Positions 44,701 to 59,200 of a DNA stretch of 64,000 bases are shown in pieces. The stretch is from the NCBI GenBank assembly GCA_030141605.1, contig JAQGDQ010000595.1, forward strand, positions 1 to 64,000, given 5' to 3'. The stretch comes from Tubiluchus corallicola. Taxonomy: Eukaryota > Priapulida > Priapulimorpha > Priapulimorphida > Tubiluchidae. The position numbers and the translations under genes were made by a program. How positions within the stretch are numbered: position 1 is the first letter of the stretch; every line of letters starts with the position of its first letter. The notes under the pieces are model-generated. The model had not been told where the DNA came from and searched no databases. It was given only the letters and a program-made list of their open reading frames with translations.

Positions 44701-47700
44701 TCCCCAGGGAAATCAACAGTCCCGGAAGATGACCCGTGAAAACTTGAACATTTGCAATCTGGGCTAATACTGCCAAGTGGTTGAGCAGACCGCACGGAGC
44801 TCCGTCTGGTGTGTGAACAGGGCATAAAAAACCCCACGCTTCGGGAAGTAGCTTACGTACAGCGGTCGTGCGCATCTCGGCAAAAAATGCTCCACGGTGG
44901 ACGCTACGAAAATGAGACAAGTAACGCATGAAGTTGAGTTTATCGGCTACCACTGCAAATCCTGTAGTCTGCATGAGACCCAAACCTGTCTTAGACACAA
45001 GGTTTCCAGTAGAGATAAGATAGTCCATTGCACGAGTTATATCAGCCACCTTTCCTAATGCATCAGTCATTAGTTCTGAAAAATGACAAAAATGTATCGG
45101 GGTATGATGGTATTTTATAATAACGTAGGCAGCTAAGGTCACAATTTATGTTGTGTTTTGTTTCTCTCGGAAGGCTCGTAGAGAAAACCAGAAAACACTT
45201 CATCACATTAAACTACTTTATTAAGAGAGAATTCTACAACAAAAAACGTATGAAAGAACACGAAATGATTACACTAAACATGAAAATCTGGAAAACGTTT
45301 GAGTGTATCTGAAAATACAGGTATATAAGAGAATGTGTAAGTGGCGTCTGTGTGAATCTGCTTGTGTTCCAGTCTCAGCGGCCTGCTTCGCCTTATATAG
45401 CGCCCCCGAGAAGCTTCCAGAAGTTTTGTTCCAGAACATTCTACACGGTAACACGATCATGCCAGTGGAACATTCTACAATGTTCTATGCTATTTTAAAA
45501 TATGCCAGCGATCTCAACAACAATTGACCGTATTTATTCGAGTATAACGCGCACTCCTAATTTTCGATTAAAAATCGGTATAAAATTTTGTTTCACTTTT
45601 TCTCGGCTCAGACCAACATTGTAAGTGACAAACGTTGTTGAACAACTCCAGTCTCTAACATTCATCTCTGGTACAGTGAATTCTCGGCTAGCTGCTCGAT
45701 TTCCGTGGGCCAGGCACCGTCTAGACATTGCACCGTCTGACAAAGTCTGCTGATATTGATACATCTAAGCGTGTCAACCCAGCCCTCGTTTATAATGCGC
45801 ACCCATACTTTGAGTTCTTTTGTAGGTAGAAAATTTTGCGCATTATACTCGAATAAATACGGTACATTACATTAAGTAGAAATTAATACATACTTTACGT
45901 GATGGGTAGAGTATATTTCACAAAGGGTTTGCTCAGTGATTTGCTTAGCCTTTTTGAGTAGTGCAAGTTTTGATGAGTTTAATCCTTACAATAATAAATT
46001 TGCAAAAAAACACGCATAACAAAAGTAGTTACACATCCAAGCTAAATTAATGCACACACTCAGTCTTTGAATAAGAAATAAAAATAAGAATTTATAAAAT
46101 TTGAAACACGAATTTTGAAAAGCTTTGCAAAGTATTCTTAGCAGTAACTACAAAAACGGTTATACGTTGGCGAATTTCTGGAATTTTTAGTGATACCCAT
46201 GCAATGTCAATAGTCAAAAAATCCAAACAAGATTAATATACTAGCATAGGGGTGTGCAAATTATCTGACTAGCCGGGCCACATTAAACTTTCCCGCAATT
46301 CCTGCGGGCCACAGGCAGTTTGATCAAGGAGCCAAGTACAGAAAAGCTTAATAACGATTTTTTTTGTATCCGACCTGCGTACATCATTACTACTACACTC
46401 AAGAAACTATTTTAGAAGTTATTAAAATTTATATTACAAGCCTATATTTCTACTTTCAGGACAGATAGTGGTAATTTCATTACAATGCATATTAGTAATG
46501 TGTATCACACAGTCTGTGTAGTACAGTGACATTAAGCTACAACCATCTTGTAAGGGTTAATGGCATCCGATCTAGTAGAAAAAACTACCCGCGCTATCTT
46601 TGGGATCGTGGCACGGACTTCAGCTGGATACACTCAATTAATCGCCCGGGCCGCACTTTCATTAGGTTGACAAATCTCTTCGCGGGCCGCACAAATTCTC
46701 TCGACGGGCCGCAATTTGCACATCCCTGTACTAGCAAAACAAAGTGCCATCCATCAAAATGACTGCAATAAAGATATTGTTACGGAGGCACCTGTGTCGA
46801 GTCAGGTGTAGGGCCCTCTACACGCCCTGCTTCCACGTCAGCAGCGACTCACCCCTTTCTTGTAGGTCCAGACGTCTTGTTTAGGCCTACACGTGGTGTG
46901 AGAAGCCAGCTGACCTGGAATGCCAGCATAAAAGCGTGTAGAGGTCACTACAGCCGGGATTTCTGACACAGGTGCTCCTCGGGTGTAGTGCTGTTACTAG
47001 TGTAGAGTTAGTTAGTTATTTTTGTGCACATGTATTTTTGGTTCCTTAATTTTAGTAGTGCTGTTAATAAACTCCGTACAGTGTAGTTTTTGTGTATTTT
47101 GTCTTATGAGAGTTGGATGACACACTATAACAGGTATAAGGTACTAGTTTGCAGACATTAATTTAGCTAATTAACATTAAGATTTGTAATTAAGTATTGG
47201 TTGCACAACGATTATAAAATGGATCTTCATGATGCGAAATATCAGGACCGCCATGCCATCTTGGAGTTCGACCACCTGGGTCGAATTCAGTCCAATATTA
47301 ATTACAAAAGAAAGTAAGATTCGTTACAATGTTTATTAAAACTTACTTGGAGTTAGGCTGACATTTTCAGTTTTTCCTCTTGTGGAGATGATTTTTTTAA
47401 TACTTAATTGCAAAGCTTGCAACCATCCTTCTACTTTTTCCTGCACAAAAATATCAACTAGGATCATTAATTTCATGTTGAATATTAGAGAACACTAGAT
47501 TTTTTCATAGTGAGAAATACCATAGAATTAACTACAGTATAGTATTAAGTACAACTATTTGTGTTAACTGCAAAACATAACATTTATTTTAAAGACTTAC
47601 ACTTTAGATACACAGTAAAAAAGCTAGAATCTAAACACTTTTGTCTATCTTGCAGAGTTACACTTGTGGAACACTCGTATATCTATACACTTGTGTTATA

Positions 47701-50700
47701 GTTTCTACTAGAGTTCAGCTAATTTGTGAAGCAGCACACATTTGTTGATAGTAACAATCACTTTACAGGAAGGCAGGATAATTTTTCACATACAACTCTA
47801 TTTTCAAGTCTGATAAAAAGGATACATTTGACCACAATTAATACTGAAAAAGTATTTCTGATAATTAAATAATAAATTAAAAACTTAATTACAGCGGGCG
47901 AGCCCAACTATTTATGACATCACGAACTAACATAATTTTTGACAGCAAAAATATTCCATGAGCGTGTTGCACGTGTTTGCGAAAGCGAAAATTGAAGCAC
48001 AGTGCTACTGTGAGACATTCGGTGTGTTGTACTAAAACTAGGCAAGTTTTAAGATAAAAATTCAAATTTCAAATTTACTGCTGTACTCACGCATGAGCTG
48101 TCAAATGTGTGGAGTTCGTGTCACATCTGAACTGAGAGGTACAGCACCTGTTTTTTGTGCAATGCATTTCCGAAAAGCAGGCGCTAGTGCCTGTCTAATT
48201 AGCGAATGGTGAAATGCATGTAACAGCAAAGAACAAGTGGCGTGAACGTGAAACTGTGTTTGCATGGTAATAATTATTTCACGTAAGTCATTTTTGAAAA
48301 AATAGCATGATTCATTTCAACATTTTAAATTGTTTGTAGATTGTTTTAACCGAGAGTTTAAGATTGAGTCCGCTTTTGCTTTAAAACACAAGAACCATCA
48401 GGAAATTATATGACACAACGTTTAAGCCACAAAATATCATAAAATATTATATATTTAGGTTTACGTTTGAGAAGTAAACAACCAACGACAATGGTCATTA
48501 ACTGGTCAGCTGGAAATAAAAAACATTTATAAAAAGTAGGTACAACATTAAATTTCACTGGTGCCCAAATGTCACATATCCAAACAAAACGTCTATATGT
48601 CATACATACATGTCATACAAATGTGTATAACAAATGTATATACAAAATTGTCTATATGTCATACAAACAAAACGTCATACATGTCTATATTTGCACAGAC
48701 ATGTATGAATTAATATTTAGACGATGCACCTCATTATAATACCAAACTCATTTAATGATTTGATGACAACTTTTTCTGAAGTCCTAAAGTGGACATCATA
48801 AAGAGGTTTGACTGTAGTGCTTTTAATATCAACCTTTTTGGTACCAGCTTGTGTAAGAGTAAGAGAAATTCAAATTGCAACTAAACCATATTAAAAAAGC
48901 AAAAGTGAAACAACTGCATTTTATTTATTACCTTGAGAACCATAAGGAACAGATGCCCGGATAACAAAACCTCCTGGTTGGCTGGGTTATCAGCACTTTC
49001 AGCACAGCATTCATTGTGAGCCAAAGCAAAAAGTTTCCTCGTCATGAAAACTAACACATCAAACTTTTCCCGGTTCGACTTTAGATGTATGCAAATACAC
49101 GAGCTGGAAAATAATCATTTCTGCTAGAAAAACATGACAGACAAGTGCCAACAGTCATAAACATACAGACGTGAATTTTATTGGTCTGTGTCCAAATGTT
49201 AAAAAATTGTTTCATACACTATTGAAGTTAAATGATGTTACATTGATAATTAAATATGAGAAACTGTAGATTATAAAAGAAAAGCATATTAAAATTACGT
49301 CATAAATTCAGTGGCGGCTCGTAGCTAAAATCAAAAGGGGTGCTGCTTCAGAAAATTTTTAGCCATTGTTTTAATACTGTCTAAAAAGAAACAAACATGT
49401 GTAATTTTAATGTTGTACTTCGTAATTGTAATTTTAACCAAACAAACATACGAAAGTTTATACATTAACTTGATAAGATCCTGAACAAAAAAATTTGCTC
49501 ACTAATAGCCTAAATTGTTACAGTTCAAACTTGATTCATTCACGGTAAGCATGTGACAACTGCAAACAAACTGTGTGAGCGACAATACTTTCTCTGCCTG
49601 GGCTCAGACACGGCCGCATGCGCACAACAGTGAAACACCACGTTGCTGGAGAACACTGTGTGAGTGACAGTACTTTCTCTACCTGGGCTCAGACATGCGC
49701 TACACATGGCCGCATGTGCACAACAGCCAAACACCGCGTTCCTGGAGCGCACGGTGCTGGGCTGTGAATACACTCATATGCTGTGGTTCTGCACAAGTAT
49801 AAAAAAGAACTAAAGAAAATGCACTTATTATATGGAATATTATCAATAATACTGAGTGAATATAGGGGGTGCTGCAGTTCCACAGGAACCATACATGAGT
49901 CACCACTGGAAAAATTCATATTGATGATTGTGATTTAGTGAATGACCTTCAAACATTCAAAAATGATTGCAAATTTTGGACCTTGGCAAAAATTTGTAAA
50001 TTGCTGATCAATTTGGTGACATAATTGTTGTCACAAGTAAACTTCCGTTTTCCGTGCAAAAGTAAAGATATCTGCTGATTCTTTCCATCAAATTGGCAGC
50101 CAGGCCCGTACGATAAAATACATCATACGATAAAAGGACAGGAAAAGGGGTACCTGAAGTAAGTTTAAATTATCTATAAAATAGATAATCTAATAGATAA
50201 TAAAGCAACTATCAGCAACTATAAGAAGGTGCTACAGTTGGACAACAAGAAGCTCTTTTTAGTTGATTTTATTTTGTTGTTCTTAACTAAACTTTTAAAG
50301 AAACATTAAATTTGCATCAACTCGCCTTGATGTGATATGAAACTATTACCTTAGCAAGTAATGCCCTGCTTGTGTGTCGGTGTAAAAGGAGGGAACTTGC
50401 ATCTGAACACGAAATGCGTTTCCTATGTAACGTACTAGCTCAGCCTGTCTGGTAGAGTAGATTTCCTGAGCTTGTCTCAACATTGAAGACATGCAACTAA
50501 CAAGGAGATAAACATAATGTAACATTCAGAATTAATGTAATGGATAATGTTTGTTCTTAATCAATAAGCCTAGAAATAATGAAGTTGAACTCAAATCAAA
50601 ACGTATTTAACTCCTGTTGTTGATTAATAGCATTATTAACCCAAAGTGTTTTTATCATTTCATAACAATTTTGACCTGTATTTCACATAAAATCTACATG

Positions 50701-53700
50701 CAATTTTTAGTTTAATCAAGATTGACCTTATTTTGTTGCCCGCTAATTAAACTACATGTATATTCTTTTCTCTGGATTATATAGAAAATGTCATACTTTT
50801 AAAATTACAAATGTTTCCTAAATTAAACTGATAACATTAATGCCCACCAGTGTCTAAAAATCTTTTTATCTATATTCGGTAAAGGATAGCAGACTAGGTG
50901 ACTTTATAGTCTTTTTGCTATCATTTCTCTAGTTCTAGATCTATCTATACATTTTAACCATTTTTCAAAACTTATTAGAGATTCTTTTATTAATCATGTT
51001 TTATTGTAACACTATAAAGAGATAAATAAATTGAAACTGAATTGAATTGATACAATAGGAATATTGAGCTTATCACTAATGTTATAGGTACCATTAACAA
51101 GCACAGTCAATAAGAAACTTGCAATCTGTTTTAAAGCACAAGAAAAGGAATACCTGAAGTTTCAGAAAAAATGCCTTAAATATTATACTACTTTACAGAA
51201 ATTTGCAGGTTTTTTAGCTGGTTCTATGGCTTGCTGAAGAGCTATCTTCACTGGAATATCATCAGGTAGTCTAAGCATATGCCCAATCCATCTTAAACTA
51301 TCTTGGGCATATGCTTAGTCTGGTACACTTAACCTTTGACCTTTTCACGATCACCATCAATTGTTGGAACTGTGAAAAAATTTATTGCTTTATAAATGCC
51401 TTGAAGTCAATGTCTTTAGGACGAAGATGTTGTTTACTATACATATGAGTGAAAGCCAGTGCGAAACCCCCTATCCTCGTGGAACGCCGGGGCAACTGCC
51501 CAGCGTACCCATGCGTTAAGAATGCTCTGCATCTATCTGGGTCCCAGGATCCCCTGTTTCTGCAAATGTGAAAGCGTAAAGAGCCATATTTTTACTGCCC
51601 GCCTGATTTATGTACACCGCACAAGAGCGATTCATCAAGCGCACATGACATACGTAAGTAGGGGAGACCCGGGTAAAGTGGATCACTGGGCAAAGCGGAT
51701 CAAATGTGTTAGCTCTTTTTTCCGTAAGGCGTCGCGATCTACGCACTGTGCGATGTTACGTCATCATCTACTGTGTACTCTGCATAAACGACCTCGACCT
51801 TTGCAAAGTTTGTCTAAGCGCGGTACACAAACGTAAGTTTTTCACCCACTTTCTTGCGATTTTTCACTTTTATAGATCATGATGATAAATTCCACTTAGT
51901 GCAGATTTATTCGCTACCGTTTTTACATATCATGGATGGTTCATTGCTGCTTCGTATCGATTTACTTTTGCAAAATAGACAAAATAGATTTAAAAGATAT
52001 TGTTAGTTATGTTGAACTCAACCGCTCCGGTATGATCCACTATGCCCGTAAAAGATCCACTTTGCCCTAGAAATTTTGGTTTCGTATTTCGGAATTATCT
52101 GTTAAACGAGTAATAGTAATTATAAGTTTTTACCACATGAATATAGCAAAGTTTCCTACGGAAGAATAGGGCATGTAATTGATTGTTACAGATCAAACAT
52201 TTTGAACTCTATGAGGGAAAACCCTTAAGTGATCCACTTTACCCGGGTCTCCCCTATTCTAGATGAAAACCAATATTTTGGTATATTTAAGGTTGCGCAT
52301 GTAAGTGTTCGAACATAATAACTACAAATGCACATATGACAGTCATACATCACTGTGCACTCTTGATGAATCGTAATAAAAGATTTACACGGACGTATCT
52401 CACACAAAATTGACATTCGGCACTTAAGTGTTACTGACGAATTGAAACATTTTAAAATACTTGAAACATCTACCTTTTGTAAAACGAATCGTCTTCCTTG
52501 CCTTTAATAAGCTCGTTGTAAATTTCCAAGTCGGTAACGTCAACTAAGGCCTGGCAAACAAACAATTAAAAAAGAACTGCACTCACATATTGGTTTGCGG
52601 GACATTGCTTTTATGGATATCGGAGAAATCAGAAAAAATCTCAACCGTTAAAGGTCCTGCATACTACGGATACAGTCCATTATTTCGTGAGATGACCGCT
52701 AGATGGCGGGCCATCTCACTTTGTTTACATAATTACATCGGTGTATGCAAGAAGTACGTAACGACACGTATATGTTGTATGTCAGGAGCGGCCAGACGTT
52801 TTTGAGACAATAAGGTGATTTTACATTACCGTGAGCCTAATACACAGCGCCTACTGTATTAGCGTAGTTTGTTATATCATTAATTGTTATTTGTGTTATT
52901 GTTGTGTTTCATGATTTATTGTATTATTTGTATTAATTTGTGATGTGTATATGAACTTTGTGAAGTTTGAAATAAAATATTAAATCTAATTCTAAATCTA
53001 AATTAGCTTAGTATCAGTAAATACGGACAACTGGCAAATTTCGACCGACGTCTCCCCACTTTTGTCCGGCAAACCGAGATATGAGTGTAATGCAGCGAGT
53101 GATAATAAATTAAAATACAGCCTATCTGATGACAATAACGAAGAAATACAACTATCTGTAAAGTAATAAAATGCTTATAAACAGAATACCAGTTATCCAT
53201 TAAAGTACAGAAGATGCGGAACATGTCTGAACATATGAATACGAATACAACATTAATTTTGTCAGTATCGCCAACAAAAAATATACAGGTCACTGCATCT
53301 GTTTCTGCAAGTAGGGCATTTCAATGCACTCAGTTATTAAATTAAATAAGTTATTAAATTATATAATCCCCTATTAACATAGTTTAAAAAATAAACCACA
53401 CATTCTTGTCCCACACATTTAACAAACAAAATTAAAACTTGCTGTGACATAAATGCTAAAAAAATTGATTTCGCTTGCAGGATGAATCCAAGTCAGTGGA
53501 TTTGTTATTAATGAATAAGCCTAGAAATAATGAAGTTGAACTCAAATCAAAATGTATTCAACTCCTGTTGTTGATTAATTGCATTATTAACCCAAAGTGT
53601 TTTTATCATTTCATAACAATTTTGACCTGTATTTCACATAAAATCTAAGTGCAATTTTTAGTTTAATCAAGATTGACCTTATTTTGTTGCCCGCTAATTA

Positions 53701-56202
53701 AACTGCATGTATATTCTTTTCTCTGGATTATAGAGCAAATGTCATAATTTTAAAAATTACTAACGTTTTCTAAATTAAACTGATAACATTAATGCCCACC
53801 AGTATGTAAAAATCTTTTTATCTATATTCGGTAAAGGATAGCAGACTAGGTGACTTTATGGTCTTTTCGCTATCCTTTCTCTAGTTCTAGATCTATCTAT
53901 ACATTTTAACCATTTTTCAAAACTTGTTTGCGATTCTTTTATTAATCATGTTTTATTGTAACACTATAAAGAGATAAATAAATTGAAATTGAATTGAATT
54001 GAAATAATTATGTTGAAATTAAAATAAAATATTTATTTATGGTGTGTTCATAATATACTATTCAGTAATCTGTTTTGTTTAATTTGTTTAGTCATTATAC
54101 TTATACACTAATGTAATATATATATATATATATATATGTTTACTTGCAAACCAAAACCGTACATAAGTCGGCATAGTTAAAACTATGTTATGATGCTTCA
54201 AAGTAGAATGCATCAAAAATTTGTCAAATGTCAATTTTTTTGCTTTTTATTTATTTGCCTTTTCTATTCCAGCATCAAATTATCAAGAAATTGTTAAAAA
54301 AATACGAAAAATTTAACCTTATAACCCCGTACCAACTTCTCTAGCTAGAAACTAGTACTGCAATTGTAAAGAACTTGTATTTTCATACTCCAATAGTAGC
54401 TCGTTTTGCTTTGGGTTATTTCTGTTGCCAAGCTCAGATCTTTGTCAGGAAAAGACATCTACTGGATTTAAACATAACTTCAAAGTGTTCTTGCAAAGTC
54501 AGTAATAACCAATATTTGTGCAGTTGCTAAGTGTTTTGTAGAAACACGACAAAAAAAAATAGCTGACTTTAACAGCGATTTTCTCAAGATTATGTTTTTC
54601 AGTGTGAAGCCTGCACCTCATCTTGGACATGGATTATCTCAGCTTAGAAATAACATACAGCGATGAGTTTGGTATCAAAACGAAGTAGAGATTCAGGGTA
54701 AGTGTATAACTAGAAAAGTTTAAATGTCGACTTATGGCAGGGATGAGAATGACAAATTGCAAAAAACTCTGAAACAGGCCGGGAGTTTTGGGGCCTCCTA
54801 GGTCCCCAATGGGGTTGCGGGGCAAAGCCCCCTTGGAGCCAGCAAAATATTGCTATTTTGTGACCATAAAGTTTAAAGAGAGTCTAAGTGGACTTAAAAG
54901 ATCAATTACCTAGTGTCATGCATAATTTAAAATAGCCAACTATCAAGGATACATGATACCTAATTGTATCAAAAACACCTAAGTACTGGCCTCTGCTATG
55001 CAAAAGTATATAAAGACAGTCTGCAATTGACTCAAATAACTCCGCACAATTGATTCTATATTTTTATACATAGAGATATACACATGGTTACATTGATGTA
55101 CGTGATGTAAACAAAGTGACGGCCTGCCAACTAGCGGTCAGCTTGTGAAATAATGTACTGGGTCCGTAAAAATTTTCTCAACGAATTTACGTGATTTACA
55201 AAAATGGCACTACTGGTCTTCCAAAAACTCTGAATTCCGCGTATCCACGGAAAATTCTCATCCCTGCTTATGGGCAATTTTGCTATGCAAGCACACATAT
55301 ATTAATATCATATATATACATCAAAAAGTCAAAAAAAGAAGAAACCATATACCTTTAAGATTACTACGAGTGGTGCAAAGAACATTTGTTTTTGAAAGAA
55401 GAAACACAGATTGGCTGAACCATCTAGTAAGTAATGTAACACCATATTCTGAAAATCAAGACGAAATTACAACATAACTACTGTATGTTATAATAACTTA
55501 GCAATTTTTAATAATATCTCAGTTAAACCAACAAGCTGTTTTTACCATTTAATAATACAGGATTAGTGGATTAGTTGCTGAGCAATTTCCACATCAATAC
55601 TACAATGATTAGAATTATTACACAGAAAATGTTTGGAAATAAAAGTTTTCACATTGATGCAGAGGCCTAAAACAGCATCACCATTTTGTAGAACAAGATG
55701 TAATAATGAAATTTACTAGTTATTCTGAAATAGAATAGGCTGAGTGTAATAGGAACAGCCTTCCTCTATGGTAATTCTGAAAGAAAATAAGGCTGAAAGT
55801 GTATTAAGAGCACACTAATAGCAGCCTTCCCCTTTGTATTTCTACCAATGGGTTGCATTTTCAAATGCGAGCTAAAATGTCATTTCCAACCAACATTCCT
55901 TGTCACTTCCACTTGTCACTAAAAATATGTCAATTTTTACATTTCTATAGTTCACGTTACTTCGTACAGATACCATCACATCTTTCTCCTCTTTCTATTC
56001 TCTATTAACCTTTCTTTCTACTCCTTTACTGCTCTTTTCTATTACACTCAGTCCACATTCATTTGGGGTGCTCTAAACAAGTAATTACTTCTTGAGTACC
56101 CCACGGGTCATTTGCGGCTTGGCATCTTGTGTACATGATAATAAATATATTATTAAATACTTTTACGTACAATGCTGTAATGATCGTTGTGGATATATTT
56201 AA

Positions 56203-56253
<51 letters not shown>

Positions 56254-59200
56254 ATCTCTTTGCAAATAAAACTTTTTCCTATTTTAGCCAAACAGTAATA
56301 AACTTAGTATTTTCATTCACACCTAGCAGTTGCAGATGTTTTTTTGTTCACATTTCTACTAACAGAAAAAAGCTAAAACTTGCAAAATACCTAGTTACCA
56401 CAAAACTTATTTATTTAGTTTGTCAGTTCCATTTGAGTAAACATAAACGTCTAAAAGGAATGGCTAAAACTTACGGCTGTAGTTTGATCAGATCTGACAC
56501 AGCGCATCGTCACTCCGTATTCGGTATATAGTGGGCCACGTTTTTTCCAGCTGTTACGGATTGTGCACAACGGCTAAATAAACGCAAAAGCAAAAACTTG
56601 ACAACAACAAACAACCAACATCGACAATGAACAATCTCCTTCATTGCTTTGCTGTTTTATCGATGTTTATATAATTATGCACATCTACTTATGTACATTT
56701 CACATCAGCTAATAATAAGCAAGTATTGCTTCATCTGTTTATTTCATTTTGCTGTTCGCCGTATGATTGGACCATATAGGTAAATATCTATAGGTTTTAC
56801 ATGTCAAATGTAGACCTACGTTAACTCAAATGTAGATTTAGATAATTCAAATGTGTCTTGGTAACTCAAATGTAGACTTAGGCAGTTCAAATGTATTAAC
56901 AATGGTTTTCAAGAAATCTTAAGCGTTTTTGGTAAGTCAAACGTAGACACATGTCAAGTCAAATGTGACATTGGTATCTCAAATGTGGATAGGTGGTAAA
57001 ATTTAAGGATGTTAAATTTAATCTTAATTTAGTAGTTGCTGTGAAAATAATAACTTTATAGGTTTACTAATAGTTCACTAATATTCTGTAAACTTTATAT
57101 ACCATTGGAACTGTTAGAGAAAACAATACATTCTTAAAATAAACAATGTTTCTTGAGAGAAACTAATTCGTTAATGCAGTGCTAAATAAATATTAAATAT
57201 AATAAAATATTCTTGGTGAAGAAATTCAAAGTTGCTTAAACTCAGCAAAACAAATCTTACAAAGTTTCTTCTCGGCATAATCAACATGCGAATCACTTTC
57301 TCAATTCCGTTAGCTATAAAGTATCCTCCCATTTCCTCAACTTCCTCTCCATGCTTCACGAGTTCAGAAGGGTTTAGTCGTGCCAAGTTACAGGCATTGC
57401 TCTGGAAAATGCAGGATTAATAAAATTACAAATAATATGAGAAAATGTGTGCTTGAACACCAAAACCATCCATAAGTCGGCATACTTAAAACTACGTTAT
57501 GATGCTTCAAAGTAGAATGCACCAAAAATATGGCCAAACGTATATTTGTTGGTTTTTTATAAAAACAAATGCTAAACATATTGGTCTTTTATATTCTAGC
57601 ATCAAATTATTAAGAATATGTTCAAAAAGTACTACAAATCTAATTTTATAACCCCGTACCCACTTTTATGACTAGTAATGTGATAGCAAAAAAGTTGTAT
57701 TTTCAAACTCCAATACTACCTTGTGAAATCATTTATTTAGCTTTTTATTTTATTTATCTGTCATTTATTTGTTTTTTTATTTTTATTTTCTAATGGTAAC
57801 TACATTAAAATGATCCAGAGGTTAGAAAAGTGAAAAGTTGAACAATAAGATTTATAAACAGTTTGACACAATTTAAAATGCAGACACCCTGTTACCTTAA
57901 CCATAACTGGTACCTCTCCTATTGGTCGTGTAAATGTATCTGCAGTGCGACCATTTATGCGCCATGTAATAGTCGCCTGCAACTTTCCCTTATATGTAGT
58001 CAACCTTTCCCTGCACTGAAACAAGAAAGGAATGAATGTAACTGTTGTGGAGATCGCTGATGTCAAGTAGAATTGCATAGAACACCGTAGAATGTTCCGT
58101 CGGAATGACCGCCTTAGCGTCTGGATTGTTCGAGAAGTTTCTGCAGTGCGCTATATAAGGCGAAGCAGGCTGCGGATCGCACATCGCACACAGATCTAAC
58201 GCGGACTTATACTTATTCTTGTGCACTCACTTAAACGTTTTCCAGATTTTCACGTTTAGTATAATCATTTCCCGTTCCTTCATCTTTTGTGTTGTAGAAT
58301 TCTCGCTAAAATAAAGTAGTTTTATTTAACGGAGTGTTTTCTGGTTTTCTCTAGGAGCCTTCCGAGAGAAACAAAACACAACTGTAACATCTTCTTATTT
58401 GTTTAAATCCTAACACCCAAAAAATTGATGTCAGACAAAAATGGCTACCAGTGTATTCAGACAGATTATCTGTCACCAGACAGATTATGTAGCCAGAAAA
58501 TGCATAAAAGCTTACCAATAAGAATTTGTAGACTAATTTGACGCAAAAGATAAAAGTCTTCAATACAGAATGTATACAGTAACTGATAGTGTGCAGCTGT
58601 GTGTCTAATTATATAGAATGTTTGAATAAAAAAATTACAGATATAACAGCGGTAGCTCTCAACGTAGCAGACATGCGGAAAAGGTGATTTGAGAAGTATC
58701 GAATTTAACATCAGATTGAGACAATAAAAAATGATCTTAAAATATTTATTATTCCAACTATACAACGAGCTAATCCAAAATCAAAATGACAACAAACAAC
58801 CTGAAGTGAAGATAATTGTCAAAAACCTGTGCGTCGTCGTCGTCCGCTTAGCCTTACACCAATCTTTCTGCCATGTGCCTGCCCCCGATATTGCGGGGAA
58901 AAGCCGAAAATGCACGAACAATTAAAATATCGAGTTAGCCGCTACGACCGAATGCCGTGGCACAGGTGAGAATAATCAAACTGTGGCAGCAATAGCAGAT
59001 AAAAGATGAAATTGTTCCAGTCTAAATAGAACATCCAAAATTCTAAGTAAGTTTTATGCAGGATCTTTCCCAAACATTCCTAGAGAATTCATAAAGTTCA
59101 CTGAAAGGATTGTTTTTACACAGTTGCTTTGTTTAGCAGTCTTGTTCACATATTACATATGCAGTGTAATCATACACGAAAACCACATGCAGCCAGTGAT

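Noticed and set aside
51459-51836. 125-codon frame on the plus strand
   Set aside because: It straddles the terminal repeat of the MITE starting at 51661 and has no family features.
54634-54720. Possible POLR1B exon reading [16 protein letters not shown]
   Set aside because: It has weak similarity and no donor; the true exon for this segment is 55353-55448, which matches closely and fits the phases.
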